Shown one piece after another: positions 1 to 7,795 of a DNA stretch of 8,367 nucleotides. The DNA is taken from assembly GCA_945901145.1 (NCBI GenBank), contig CAMDJY010000055.1, forward strand, positions 1 through 8,367, written 5' to 3'. The first letter of the stretch is position 1. Every line of letters begins with the position of its first letter. The DNA comes from Legionella genomosp. 1. GTDB lineage: Bacteria; Pseudomonadota; Gammaproteobacteria; Legionellales; Legionellaceae. Under the pieces are notes generated by a model. That model searched no databases and was not told the origin of the DNA. It saw nothing but the letters and a program-made list of their open reading frames with translations. A program made the position numbers and the translations under genes.

Positions 1-96
1 CCAGCAGAAGATTATCATCAAAATTATTATGAAAAACACCAAAAACAACCCTACTGCCATCAACCTGTTGACAGATTCCATACCAAAGAGAAATAA
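1..96 (+). CDS. msrA: Peptide methionine sulfoxide reductase A, C-terminal end (partial)
   Basis: Frame 1 is open from the left edge to a TAA at 94-96 and gives 31 residues. It begins with [12 protein letters not shown], which matches the conserved C-terminal PAE-YHQ-Y signature of MsrA; a tyrosine-cysteine pair follows (residues 18-19). MsrA reduces methionine-S-sulfoxide in free methionine or oxidised proteins, and many members carry resolving cysteines near the C-terminus, which the single Cys here could be. The catalytic GCFW region lies outside the window, so the call rests on this short tail alone. The stop is 2 bases before the parC start, which suggests co-transcription. The tail after the cysteine ([12 protein letters not shown]) is charged and does not resemble the E. 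coli ending. Confidence 0.68.
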   Translation, partial: PAEDYHQNYYEKHQKQPYCHQPVDRFHTKEK

Positions 97-98
97 TT

Positions 99-2339
99 AT
101 GAGCGTTGCAACTGAACGTCAATCCCTCACACAATTTACCGAGAAAGCCTACCTTGACTACTCAATGTATGTCATTTTAGATAGAGCATTACCGCATCTA
201 GCAGATGGATTTAAACCCGTTCAACGACGCATTATTTATGCAATGTCTGAACTCGGCTTAAAGGCATCAGCTAAACACAAAAAATCAGCACGCACCGTGG
301 GTGACGTTCTCGGAAAATTTCATCCCCATGGTGACCAAGCCTGTTATGAGGCAATGGTCCTGATGGCCCAACCCTTTTCTTATCGCTATCCATTTGTAGA
401 TGGACAAGGCAACTGGGGCTCCCCAGATGACCCCAAATCATTCGCTGCCATGCGCTATACCGAGGCACGCTTATCACCTTATGCTGATCTTTTGCTGATG
501 GAGTTACAACAAGGAACCGTTGATTGGGTTGATAATTTTGATGCTACCTTGCTAGAGCCCGCGCTATTGCCTGCCCGCTTACCAAATATTTTACTCAATG
601 GTGCAACCGGTATTGCTGTCGGCATGTCTTCAGATATTTTGCCACATAATTTAACCGAAGTTACCAATGCATGTATTTATCTCCTCGACTATCCTGATGC
701 GACTCTAGATACCTTAATGACTTTTATTCAAGGCCCAGATTTTCCAACAAAGGCCGAAATAATTACACCTAAAGAGGCATTATATACACTCTATAAAAAT
801 GGCGGAGGTTCAATTAAGATGCGTGCTGTGTATCACATTGAACATCACCAAATTGTGATCACTGATTTACCCTATCAAGTGTCCGGCGCAAAAATTATCG
901 AACAAATCGCAACGCAAATGCAGCAAAAAAAATTACCGATGATTGAAGACTTACGGGATGAATCGGATCATGAATATCCAACCCGTCTTGTGATTATTCC
1001 ACGATCAAATCGCATTGATATCGACAGTATGATGTCTCACCTGTTTGCAACGACTGATTTAGAGCGCAGTTATCGTGCAAATTTCAATATGATTGGTCTT
1101 GATGGTAAACCGCAAGTAAAAGGACTGGTGAGTATTCTAAATGAATGGTTAACCTTTAGAATGGATACCGTCAAACGTCGTTTGCAACATCGATTAAATC
1201 AGGTTTTAGACCGACTACATATTCTCGATGGTTTATGGATAGCTTATTTAAATATCGACGAAGTCATCGCAATCATTCGTTATGAAGACAACCCCAAGCA
1301 AGAATTAATTCAACGATTTAACTTGAGTAACCTCCAAGCAGACGCCATTCTTGATCTTAAATTACGTCATCTTGCCAAACTTGAAGAAATTAAATTACGC
1401 ACAGAACGAGATGAATTAAGTCAAGAAAGAGACCAGCTCGAGCAAACTTTAGCAAGTAACTTAAAACTTAAAAAATTAATGAAACACGAGTTAACAGAAG
1501 ATCGCGACCAATATGGTGATCACCGACGTTCACCCCTCGTCACACGATTAGATGCACAAGCATTAAGAGAAGAAGATATTTTACCCAACGAACCCATGAC
1601 TGTCATCCTGTCTGAAAAAGGCTGGATCAGAGCGGCAAAAGGTTTAGATATTGATGGAACTACGCTCAGTTATAAATCAGGTGATGCTTTTAAGGCACAA
1701 ACACCTGCGCGCAGTAACCAACAAGTCATATTTTTAGATAGCGAGGGCAAAGCTTATTCTTTACCCGGACATACCCTACCCTCTGCACGCGGCCAAGGGG
1801 AACCACTCACAGGAAAATTAAATCCGACTGATGGTGCATCTTTTGTGGCACTGGTGAGCGGAGAACCCGATCAGTGGGTGCTGATTGCAACCGACGCGAG
1901 TTTTGGATTTATCACCAAACTTGGAGATCTCCATGTTAAAAGCCGAAATGGGAAAGCTTGTTTAAAGCTCACTTCGCATGCAAAAATTTTACCTCCACGT
2001 ATGATTATCGCCCGTGAAACCGATTTGATTGCCTGCGTCTCTCATGCTGGACGATTACTTATTTTTTCAGCGGAAGAGCTCCCGATCCTCGCCCGTGGCA
2101 AAGGCAACAAATTAATGAGCATTCCAGCAATTGACTCTAAAAATCGATCAGATTTTATTATTGACATCCAAGTCTTCTCACCCGAGGCAACGTTAATCAT
2201 TCACGCAGGAAAACGTCATTTAAGCCTAAAGCCAATAGATAGAAAACCATACATGGGCAAACGAGCACAACGTGGGCAAAAATTGCCTCGAGGATTGCAA
2301 CAAGTATTTAAATTAAGCATTGAGACACCTAGATCATAA
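99..2339 (+). CDS. parC: DNA topoisomerase IV subunit A
   Basis: This is the 746-residue breakage-reunion subunit of topoisomerase IV, which pairs with ParE to decatenate daughter chromosomes and relax supercoils in the cytoplasm. The length is close to E. coli ParC (752). The winged-helix active site reads [15 protein letters not shown], with catalytic Y120 preceded by R119, at the same number as in E. coli, which supports the ATG at 99. The sequence AAAGAGAAA lies just upstream of that ATG as a modest ribosome binding site. Further family marks are [11 protein letters not shown] (39-49), HPHGD (75-79), GATGIAVGM (167-175), a charged coiled-coil stretch around 420-470, and a C-terminal pinwheel domain from about 500. 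Within the quinolone-determining region residue 80 is Gln rather than the common Ser, while E84 is kept. The gene follows msrA by 2 bases; parE is not in the window. A homologous GyrA is unlikely because the C-terminal domain is short and of ParC type. Confidence 0.96.
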   Translation: MSVATERQSLTQFTEKAYLDYSMYVILDRALPHLADGFKPVQRRIIYAMSELGLKASAKHKKSARTVGDVLGKFHPHGDQACYEAMVLMAQPFSYRYPFVDGQGNWGSPDDPKSFAAMRYTEARLSPYADLLLMELQQGTVDWVDNFDATLLEPALLPARLPNILLNGATGIAVGMSSDILPHNLTEVTNACIYLLDYPDATLDTLMTFIQGPDFPTKAEIITPKEALYTLYKNGGGSIKMRAVYHIEHHQIVITDLPYQVSGAKIIEQIATQMQQKKLPMIEDLRDESDHEYPTRLVIIPRSNRIDIDSMMSHLFATTDLERSYRANFNMIGLDGKPQVKGLVSILNEWLTFRMDTVKRRLQHRLNQVLDRLHILDGLWIAYLNIDEVIAIIRYEDNPKQELIQRFNLSNLQADAILDLKLRHLAKLEEIKLRTERDELSQERDQLEQTLASNLKLKKLMKHELTEDRDQYGDHRRSPLVTRLDAQALREEDILPNEPMTVILSEKGWIRAAKGLDIDGTTLSYKSGDAFKAQTPARSNQQVIFLDSEGKAYSLPGHTLPSARGQGEPLTGKLNPTDGASFVALVSGEPDQWVLIATDASFGFITKLGDLHVKSRNGKACLKLTSHAKILPPRMIIARETDLIACVSHAGRLLIFSAEELPILARGKGNKLMSIPAIDSKNRSDFIIDIQVFSPEATLIIHAGKRHLSLKPIDRKPYMGKRAQRGQKLPRGLQQVFKLSIETPRS

Positions 2340-2361
2340 AAAATTAATATCAAATTTTAAT

Positions 2362-2435
2362 GCGAACTTGTGAATAATTATCGTTAGATACTTGGTATTT
2401 TAAACCAAACACTTTATAATGACTCACAAGTTCGC
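2362..2435. repeat. Inverted repeat enclosing the rho promoter
   Basis: GCGAACTTGTGA at 2362-2373 is matched exactly by its reverse complement TCACAAGTTCGC at 2424-2435. After a 3-base mismatch (2374-2376 against 2421-2423) the symmetry resumes for 5 bases (ATTAT 2377-2381 against ATAAT 2416-2420). The arms therefore match at 17 of 20 positions with a 34-base centre. The right arm contains most of the -10 hexamer and the expected transcription start of rho. There is no U-run after the right arm, so it is not an intrinsic terminator for parC. Candidates are a paired operator, a 74-bp miniature inverted-repeat element, or a stem in read-through RNA. No flanking target duplication is visible. 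Confidence 0.8.
2392..2420 (+). promoter_or_regulatory. Sigma-70-type promoter of rho
   Basis: A -35 box TTGGTA (2392-2397, 4 of 6 consensus) lies 17 bases before a perfect -10 box TATAAT (2415-2420), which predicts a start near 2426-2428. It is located in the only sizeable gap on this strand and points at rho. It probably serves the rho-ubiD-fre-small membrane protein series, since later gaps are 30 bases or less. The -35 box is also the left half of a small TTGGT/ACCAA symmetry (2392-2396 with 2404-2408). Confidence 0.75.
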
Positions 2436-2507
2436 TCTACCCGCGTACTTTCCCCGTAAATGAATCTGGATTATCAAATCTATTTAACCAACACATCAGC
2501 GAGACCT
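2427..2507 (+). promoter_or_regulatory. C-rich rho mRNA leader, possible Rho-binding (rut-like) region
   Basis: The predicted 5' leader of rho is about 80 bases and contains roughly twice as many C as G, with a run of YC dinucleotides and a CCCC tract at 2435-2455 and further YC pairs to 2506. Rho binds C-rich, G-poor, unstructured RNA, and E. coli rho is known to be autoregulated by attenuation in its leader. That the same happens here is an inference. No separate leader peptide was found: the only upstream ATG (2460) is in frame with rho. Confidence 0.35.
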
Positions 2508-3767
2508 ATGAATCTTAGTGAACTTAAACGAATCCCAATTAGCGAACTCATCAACATTGCCCAAGAAACAAATATCGAGAACACATCTCGCATGCGAAAA
2601 CAAGATATTATATTTTCTATATTAAAAGCACATGCACTCAAGGGCGAAGATATTTACGGCGACGGCGTTGTCGAAATTATTGATGGCTTTGGCTTTCTGC
2701 GCTCGTCAGATGGCTCATACTTGGCAGGTCCTGACGATATTTATGTTTCGCCCAGTCAAATTAGACGATTTGGCTTACGTACTGGAGATACAATCTCTGG
2801 AAAAATTCGCCCACCCAAAGATAACGAGCGTTATTTTGCTCTGCTAAAAGTCGACGAAATTAATTTTGATACGCCAGAAAATGCAAAACGTAAGATTTTA
2901 TTTGAAAATTTAACGCCTCTATTTGCTTCTCAACGTCTCGTGATGGAGCAAGGCAATGGCAGTACTGAAGACTTAACGGCACGCGTAATTGATCTTTGCG
3001 CACCTTTTGGTCGTGGACAACGCGGACTTATTGTTGCTCCTCCAAAAGCTGGAAAAACACTCATGCTGCAAAATATTGCGCATTCTATCGAAAAAAACTA
3101 TCCCGAATGTTATTTAATTGTCCTGCTGATTGATGAACGCCCCGAAGAAGTCACTGAAATGCAACGTTCTGTCAAAGGCGAAGTCGTGGCGAGCACATTT
3201 GATGAACCCGCAAATCGCCATGTTCAAGTGGCAGAGATGGTCATCGAAAAAGCAAAACGTCTTGTAGAACATAAGCGTGATGTCGTGATTTTATTAGATT
3301 CAATTACACGACTTGCACGTGCCTATAACACAGTCATCCCTTCTTCAGGAAAAGTACTCACCGGAGGTGTTGATGCCAATGCCTTACAAAGACCAAAACG
3401 TATTTTTGGTGCGGCTAGAAACATTGAAGAAGGCGGCAGCCTGACCATTATCGCCACAGCCATGGTGGATACCGGCTCAAAAATGGATGAAGTCATTTAT
3501 GAAGAGTTCAAAGGTACCGGCAACATGGAAATTCATTTAAGCCGAAGTATTTCAGAACGACGCGTATTTCCTGCGATTAATATTAATCGTTCAGGAACCC
3601 GCCGAGAAGATTTACTACTGACACCCGAAGAACTACAACGTACCTGGATTTTACGTAAAATTCTTCAATCAATGGATGAATCAGATGCGATTGAATTCCT
3701 GATTGAACGCATGAAAAACCATAAAACCAATAGTGAGTTTTTTGATGCCATGAGGCGCCAAGAATAA
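2508..3767 (+). CDS. rho: Transcription termination factor Rho
   Basis: Rho is a hexameric RNA-dependent ATPase/helicase that terminates transcription at untranslated C-rich RNA. I place the start at the ATG at 2508, which gives [14 protein letters not shown] and 419 residues, the same length as E. coli Rho. An in-frame ATG at 2460 would add 16 residues that do not look like the family, and it has no Shine-Dalgarno; 2508 has only a weak GAG at 2501-2503. With the 2508 numbering: N-terminal helical Rho_N domain 1-45; cold-shock RNA-binding domain with GFGFLRS near 60-66 and YFALLKV near 109-115; Walker A APPKAGKT near 177-184; [10 protein letters not shown] with the catalytic Glu near 206-215; [13 protein letters not shown] near 264-276; Q-loop [13 protein letters not shown] near 281-293; and the arginine-finger region [13 protein letters not shown] near 345-357. 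All key motifs are intact. ubiD begins 21 bases after the stop. Confidence 0.97.
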   Translation: MNLSELKRIPISELINIAQETNIENTSRMRKQDIIFSILKAHALKGEDIYGDGVVEIIDGFGFLRSSDGSYLAGPDDIYVSPSQIRRFGLRTGDTISGKIRPPKDNERYFALLKVDEINFDTPENAKRKILFENLTPLFASQRLVMEQGNGSTEDLTARVIDLCAPFGRGQRGLIVAPPKAGKTLMLQNIAHSIEKNYPECYLIVLLIDERPEEVTEMQRSVKGEVVASTFDEPANRHVQVAEMVIEKAKRLVEHKRDVVILLDSITRLARAYNTVIPSSGKVLTGGVDANALQRPKRIFGAARNIEEGGSLTIIATAMVDTGSKMDEVIYEEFKGTGNMEIHLSRSISERRVFPAININRSGTRREDLLLTPEELQRTWILRKILQSMDESDAIEFLIERMKNHKTNSEFFDAMRRQE

Positions 3768-3788
3768 AGCTTAAGATTAAACCTAAAG

Positions 3789-5255
3789 ATGAAATACAAT
3801 GATCTGCGCGATTTTATTGCACAGCTAGAAACTCAAGGTCAGTTAAAACGCATTGATTACCCTGTTTCGCCTGATCTTGAAATGACCGTGGTCAGCGATC
3901 AAGTTCTTCGCAACCAGGGCCCTGCCTTGTTGTTTACGCAACCTAAAGACCATCAAATCCCAGTTCTCACCAACTTGTTTGGGACAGTAGAACGGGTTGC
4001 GGCGGCGATGGGTCAAGATAATATTCAAGCGCTACGTGAAGTTGGGCAACTCCTTGCAGCGCTCAAAGAACCAGCTCCCCCTAAGGGCTTTAGGGACGCA
4101 TTTAATCAATTGCCATTGCTAAAACAAGCGTTTAATATGGCGCCTAAAATCATCAGCCGCCCATTATGCCAAACCCACGTCTTTGAACATGACGAAGTGG
4201 ATTTAACCAAGCTTCCCATTCAAACCTGTTGGCCAGGCGACGTTGCACCACTCATTACTTGGGGACTAGTAACGACGCAAGGCCCATTACAAACGCGTCA
4301 AAATATGGGTGTTTATCGACAACAAGTCATTGGTAAAAATAAATTAATTATGCGCTGGCTATCTCATCGCGGTGGCGCTCTAGACTATCAAGCTTGGCAA
4401 CAGCATTATCCAAAAGACAGATTCCCCATTGCCGTGACTTTAGGCGCAGATCCAGCGACAATTCTTGCCGCAGTCACTCCAATTCCAGATACGTTATCTG
4501 AATATGCCTTTGCAGGGCTATTACGCGGTCAAAGAACACAGCTTGCACGCTGCATTAGCCATGATCTTCATATTCCAGCCTCAGCAGAAATTATTCTAGA
4601 AGGCTATCTTGAGCCTGGAGTGGTTGCTGAAGAGGGGCCTTTTGGTGACCATACTGGCTATTATAACGAAGTCCAGTCTTTTCCAGTATTCACCGTTGAA
4701 AGAATCACACATCGCGATAATCCGATTTATCACAGCACTTATACAGGACGGCCTCCCGACGAACCTGCTATTTTAGGCTTAGCACTGAATGAAGTTTTTA
4801 TTCCGCTGCTACAAAAACAATTCCCAGAGATTGTTGATTTTTATTTGCCACCGGAGGGTTGCTCCTATCGACTCGCTGTTGTTACTATAAAAAAACAATA
4901 TCCAGGACATGCAAAACGGATCATGATGGGCGTTTGGTCTTTTTTAAGGCAATTCATGTATACTAAATTTGTGATTGTTTGTGATGATGATATTAATGCA
5001 CGCAACTGGCAAGATGTTATCTGGGCAATGACGACGCGCATGGATCCAACGAGAGACACAGTTATGATTGACAATACTCCCATTGATTATCTTGATTTTG
5101 CTTCGCCAATTTCAGGCTTGGGCTCAAAAATGGGAATGGATGCAACACAAAAATGGCAAGGAGAAACCCAACGCGAATGGGGACGTCCTATCGTCATGGA
5201 CGAAGATGTTCTAAAACGGGTGACATCTTATTGGCCCTTTCTGGGATTAAGCTAA
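3789..5255 (+). CDS. ubiD: 3-octaprenyl-4-hydroxybenzoate carboxy-lyase (UbiD)
   Basis: This 488-residue protein is the prenylated-FMN-dependent decarboxylase that removes the ring carboxyl from 3-polyprenyl-4-hydroxybenzoate in ubiquinone biosynthesis. It matches E. coli UbiD (497 residues) over its whole length, starting from [10 protein letters not shown]. Visible signatures are [10 protein letters not shown] (100-109), PIQTCWPGD (143-151), the NMGVYRQQ segment (N172 and R177), [13 protein letters not shown] (188-200), [12 protein letters not shown] (281-292), TGRPPDEP and the long block around [22 protein letters not shown]. By the UbiD/Fdc1 family scheme R177, E282 and D287 would be the Arg-Glu-Asp catalytic network; N172, H193 and E238 are the probable metal/prFMN ligands. 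The active site looks complete. The C-terminus is somewhat shorter than in E. coli. Its stop codon shares a base with the fre start, implying translational coupling. The partner prenyltransferase UbiX is not in the window. Confidence 0.96.
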   Translation: MKYNDLRDFIAQLETQGQLKRIDYPVSPDLEMTVVSDQVLRNQGPALLFTQPKDHQIPVLTNLFGTVERVAAAMGQDNIQALREVGQLLAALKEPAPPKGFRDAFNQLPLLKQAFNMAPKIISRPLCQTHVFEHDEVDLTKLPIQTCWPGDVAPLITWGLVTTQGPLQTRQNMGVYRQQVIGKNKLIMRWLSHRGGALDYQAWQQHYPKDRFPIAVTLGADPATILAAVTPIPDTLSEYAFAGLLRGQRTQLARCISHDLHIPASAEIILEGYLEPGVVAEEGPFGDHTGYYNEVQSFPVFTVERITHRDNPIYHSTYTGRPPDEPAILGLALNEVFIPLLQKQFPEIVDFYLPPEGCSYRLAVVTIKKQYPGHAKRIMMGVWSFLRQFMYTKFVIVCDDDINARNWQDVIWAMTTRMDPTRDTVMIDNTPIDYLDFASPISGLGSKMGMDATQKWQGETQREWGRPIVMDEDVLKRVTSYWPFLGLS

Positions 5256-5929
5256 TGCCATGCTCAGTCACCGATGCGAAAATTATTGAAAAAACACAAC
5301 TCAGTGTCAATTTAATGCGACTCGTATTAGCCCCTGAAACTTATATTCCCTACCAAGCAGGTCAATATTTACAAATACTTTCTGATTCAAGACACGAGCC
5401 GCTCAGTTATTCCATCGCAAACGCACCGAACCAAACTCAAACCTACGAACTTCACATGCGTCAAAGCCCAAATGCAGCAATTAAGCATCAACAAAACATT
5501 CGCATTCAATTGCCTTTTGGAGCATGTACATTGACATCCATAACAAAACGCCCCTTACTATTCATTGCCGGCGGCACAGGATTTGCACCTATTAAAGCAT
5601 TGCTGGAACAACTCATCATTGAAAAAAACCAAAATCCCGTGCATCTATATTGGAGTGCACGTAGCAGCGATGGACTTTATCTCAATTCAACAGTAAAGGC
5701 TTGGACTAAAAAATATCAATGGTTTCATTATTATCCAAGAGTTTCAGCGCAAGATGAATCTTCTATTATACCATTCCTATCCAATCAACAGATCGAGCCA
5801 ATCCATCTAAAAGATTGGGAAATCATATTAGCTGGACCTTTTAATATGGTTTACTCAATTCGAGACGAACTGATTCGATATGATATCCCCAGAAATCAGC
5901 TACATTCTGATGCATTTGATTTTGAATAA
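5255..5929 (+). CDS. fre: NAD(P)H-flavin reductase, Fre type
   Basis: I take the ATG at 5255, which overlaps the ubiD stop as TAATG and has GGGA at 5243-5246. It gives 224 residues against 233 for E. coli Fre. An in-frame ATG at 5153 would add 34 residues encoded inside ubiD with no family resemblance. The protein belongs to the ferredoxin-NADP reductase superfamily: an N-terminal flavin-binding barrel with AGQYL (35-39) and EPLSYS (48-53), then an NAD(P)H-binding domain with LLFIAGGTGFAP (101-112), LYWSAR (131-136), AGPFNMV (193-199) and the C-terminal SDAFDF (218-223) typical of Fre. Such enzymes reduce free FMN, FAD or riboflavin with NAD(P)H. The family Arg just before Pro-Phe-Ser in E. 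coli Fre is Glu48 here. Adjacency to ubiD fits a role in supplying reduced flavin for the prenylated-FMN route, which is an inference. Two stops in tandem end the gene. Confidence 0.88.
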   Translation: MPCSVTDAKIIEKTQLSVNLMRLVLAPETYIPYQAGQYLQILSDSRHEPLSYSIANAPNQTQTYELHMRQSPNAAIKHQQNIRIQLPFGACTLTSITKRPLLFIAGGTGFAPIKALLEQLIIEKNQNPVHLYWSARSSDGLYLNSTVKAWTKKYQWFHYYPRVSAQDESSIIPFLSNQQIEPIHLKDWEIILAGPFNMVYSIRDELIRYDIPRNQLHSDAFDFE

Positions 5930-5959
5930 TAAGCATAATAACCATAGGAGTCATCGAAC

Positions 5960-6154
5960 ATGGAAACATTTTATCAATTACTAGCAATCATTGGAGCAAG
6001 CTTAGTTATTTGGTTTATTTATAAAACGATTAAAAACAGACCAGATCAATTTAGTCGAGAAAAAATTACCCACAGTTTTTTCACCATGGGAATACTGGGC
6101 ATTATCTTGATTATCTTTGTTGCCCTGCTTATTTTATTTGTACGAACTTCTTAG
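5960..6154 (+). CDS. Small two-helix inner-membrane protein, function unknown
   Basis: This 64-residue protein has a clear Shine-Dalgarno GGAG at 5947-5950, 9 bases before the ATG, the best in the window. Two hydrophobic helices are evident, about residues 5-21 and 42-61. They are joined by a loop rich in Lys/Arg (YKTIKNRPDQFSREK), so by the positive-inside rule the loop should be cytoplasmic and both ends periplasmic. It has no signal-peptide cleavage site, cysteines or recognisable domain. It lies 30 bases after fre and probably shares its transcript, which suggests a membrane-linked role near the ubiquinone or flavin genes, but nothing in the sequence proves it. Its last 26 bases overlap the 3' end of the convergent gene on the other strand. 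The clean start and composition argue for a real gene. Confidence 0.8.
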   Translation: METFYQLLAIIGASLVIWFIYKTIKNRPDQFSREKITHSFFTMGILGIILIIFVALLILFVRTS

Positions 6155-7769
6155 TAGCAGAGTCTAGCTCTTCACTACAAGACACGTTATTTTGCTTATA
6201 ATTTTTCATTTTATCGAAAAAATGACGTATTTTACCTACAGTAATGATTTTTGGCGCAGACCAGTCTTGAATTGGATGTTGATCATTACTCCCTGTAAAT
6301 TCTTTTTTCCATATTTTTTTTTCATTCTCTACCGTATAGTCTGCTTCGGGTGCTACATCTAGAGGATGCAACGCACGTCTTCTAACAAAAATATCAAGGC
6401 CAGAATTACTATCGATGTTTACAGGAAGCTGCCACTCTTTCTTGAGCAAGTCATACCTATGCAGAAAAATATGAGCATTCCGTTGCCTCGCAATATGTAA
6501 TTCGATATTCCAGAAGTAATTATGAGCAGTTAAAGAGTCCTGGAAAAAAATATGTACTGTACGTTTATCATTTAATGAATTCACAAAAATCTCAATATGA
6601 GCCTCATTAAATAATTTGCTTAATACTGGATATTTTGGATTAGACGTATTCAATATATTATATAATGACTCTGAAAATCCTAGAGAGCCATACAAAATCT
6701 TCACTAAAAAAACCTGCGCTATACCAATCGTCACACAATGATTCATATTTGAAAATTCGGTTGCTTTATTTCTTGCGAATCGACTAGTCCATAAACAAAG
6801 ATCGGAATCATTGGGATAAGGTAATCCAGCATCTAATAATAAATTAATCGCTTTTTTTATTTGCTCTTTATGTAAACCGATATCTTCTACATTAAATGTT
6901 GGCTGCATACATTCATCAAAAGTAGATTGAATTAAAAACCAAAAATCATCAAAAGATGGAAGACTTTGATCAAGGCTATCTGCACGAAATAATGACAAAT
7001 TCTTTAGTCGATACAACTGAGAGTCTGGAATAATTTTCTCACGCTCAAACTCTTCAATAACACGTTGAAAATTAAGAAACGTTTCAATCCTCGCCAACTC
7101 CATATCATATGCATAGGCTAACAAAGGTGTGTGTTTTTTTTCATATGATTCTTCTAGTTTTTTATTAATAATATGAAGAAATTGTGGTGTATAAATTCGG
7201 CGTTTTTTATCATTCGAGAAAGGCTTACCTTGTACAAATAGAGGGAACTCTTCGTCATTTTTTTCAGCAGACCAATCAAAAAATACAATATTTTGCTCAC
7301 CGTAAGCTAACATTAATTTATATGCAACATAGGCCTCAATTATTTCTCTTTGTTCTATTGTTAACTGTGTATTTTGAAAACGACCAGATGATAGGAAAAT
7401 CTCGATATGATTCAAATTCTTGCGTAACCAACCAGCATAATACGCTGTTCCATCATATGCTCCTTCAGGTATAGCTAATGATGGATGCCCATACCGATTA
7501 TTGCGTTTTATCCACTCCTGCATGGAGAGATCAACTCTGTCATATATATTTGTATTACCAAAACGAACTGCCCCATTTTTAATACCAATGGCTAAGATTA
7601 AATCTGATCTTAATACCCAAATCTTCTTTTCATCTAAGCATAATTCAGCACAATGTTCACTGTCTTCATAGACAGGATTAATTCCGACTTCATTCGGATT
7701 ATAATATTTTGCTGCGGTCGTCGGCATGGATTTAAATTGATCAACAAATAATGATTCTGAAATAATCAT
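6129..7769 (-). CDS. Hypothetical 546-residue protein, no recognised domain
   Basis: I do not recognise this protein. It is an uninterrupted 546-codon frame, soluble by appearance, with no signal peptide and no convincing membrane helix. The N-terminal part (1-130) is mixed, with an aromatic/Gly patch at 103-114 (GAYDGTAYYAGW). Residues 140-260 and 300-315 look helical and highly charged. The hydrophobic stretch 344-372 is the longest but contains polar residues. The C-terminal 60 residues are basic, then end with a short acidic cluster SEELD before KKFVQIK. The motif HIEIF occurs twice, at 121-125 and 391-395. The ATG at 7769 has only a weak purine stretch upstream, but a perfect consensus promoter lies about 33-61 bases upstream. 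Composition is clearly more AT-rich than in parC-rho-ubiD, consistent with acquired or lineage-specific DNA. A secreted effector is one possibility in a host-associated organism, but I see no direct evidence. Confidence 0.8.
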   Translation of the reverse strand: MIISESLFVDQFKSMPTTAAKYYNPNEVGINPVYEDSEHCAELCLDEKKIWVLRSDLILAIGIKNGAVRFGNTNIYDRVDLSMQEWIKRNNRYGHPSLAIPEGAYDGTAYYAGWLRKNLNHIEIFLSSGRFQNTQLTIEQREIIEAYVAYKLMLAYGEQNIVFFDWSAEKNDEEFPLFVQGKPFSNDKKRRIYTPQFLHIINKKLEESYEKKHTPLLAYAYDMELARIETFLNFQRVIEEFEREKIIPDSQLYRLKNLSLFRADSLDQSLPSFDDFWFLIQSTFDECMQPTFNVEDIGLHKEQIKKAINLLLDAGLPYPNDSDLCLWTSRFARNKATEFSNMNHCVTIGIAQVFLVKILYGSLGFSESLYNILNTSNPKYPVLSKLFNEAHIEIFVNSLNDKRTVHIFFQDSLTAHNYFWNIELHIARQRNAHIFLHRYDLLKKEWQLPVNIDSNSGLDIFVRRRALHPLDVAPEADYTVENEKKIWKKEFTGSNDQHPIQDWSAPKIITVGKIRHFFDKMKNYKQNNVSCSEELDSATKKFVQIK

Positions 7770-7795
7770 TTTATTTTCTGAAGGTAATTATTTAT

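Noticed and set aside
68..97. TTGACA at 68-73 with AATAAT at 92-97 (18-base spacing) as a parC promoter
   Set aside because: The start of transcription would fall near 104, inside parC and after its ATG at 99; the start at 99 is well supported by family length and the Y120 position. The bases are also msrA coding sequence.
2362..2435. Intrinsic terminator for parC
   Set aside because: The loop would be 34-50 bases and no T-run follows the right arm, so it lacks the shape of a Rho-independent terminator.
2460..2507. Upstream in-frame start of rho adding 16 residues
   Set aside because: It has no Shine-Dalgarno sequence, and the extension does not resemble Rho N-termini; the ATG at 2508 gives the usual MNLSELK start and 419 residues.
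5153..5254. Upstream in-frame start of the flavin reductase, inside ubiD
   Set aside because: The 34 extra residues are an out-of-frame reading of conserved UbiD codons and look unlike Fre; the TAATG start fits better.
7184..7474. 96-codon frame on the + strand as a gene
   Set aside because: It lies wholly opposite the intact 546-residue gene, has no ribosome binding site and shows no protein-like motifs; it is a shadow frame.
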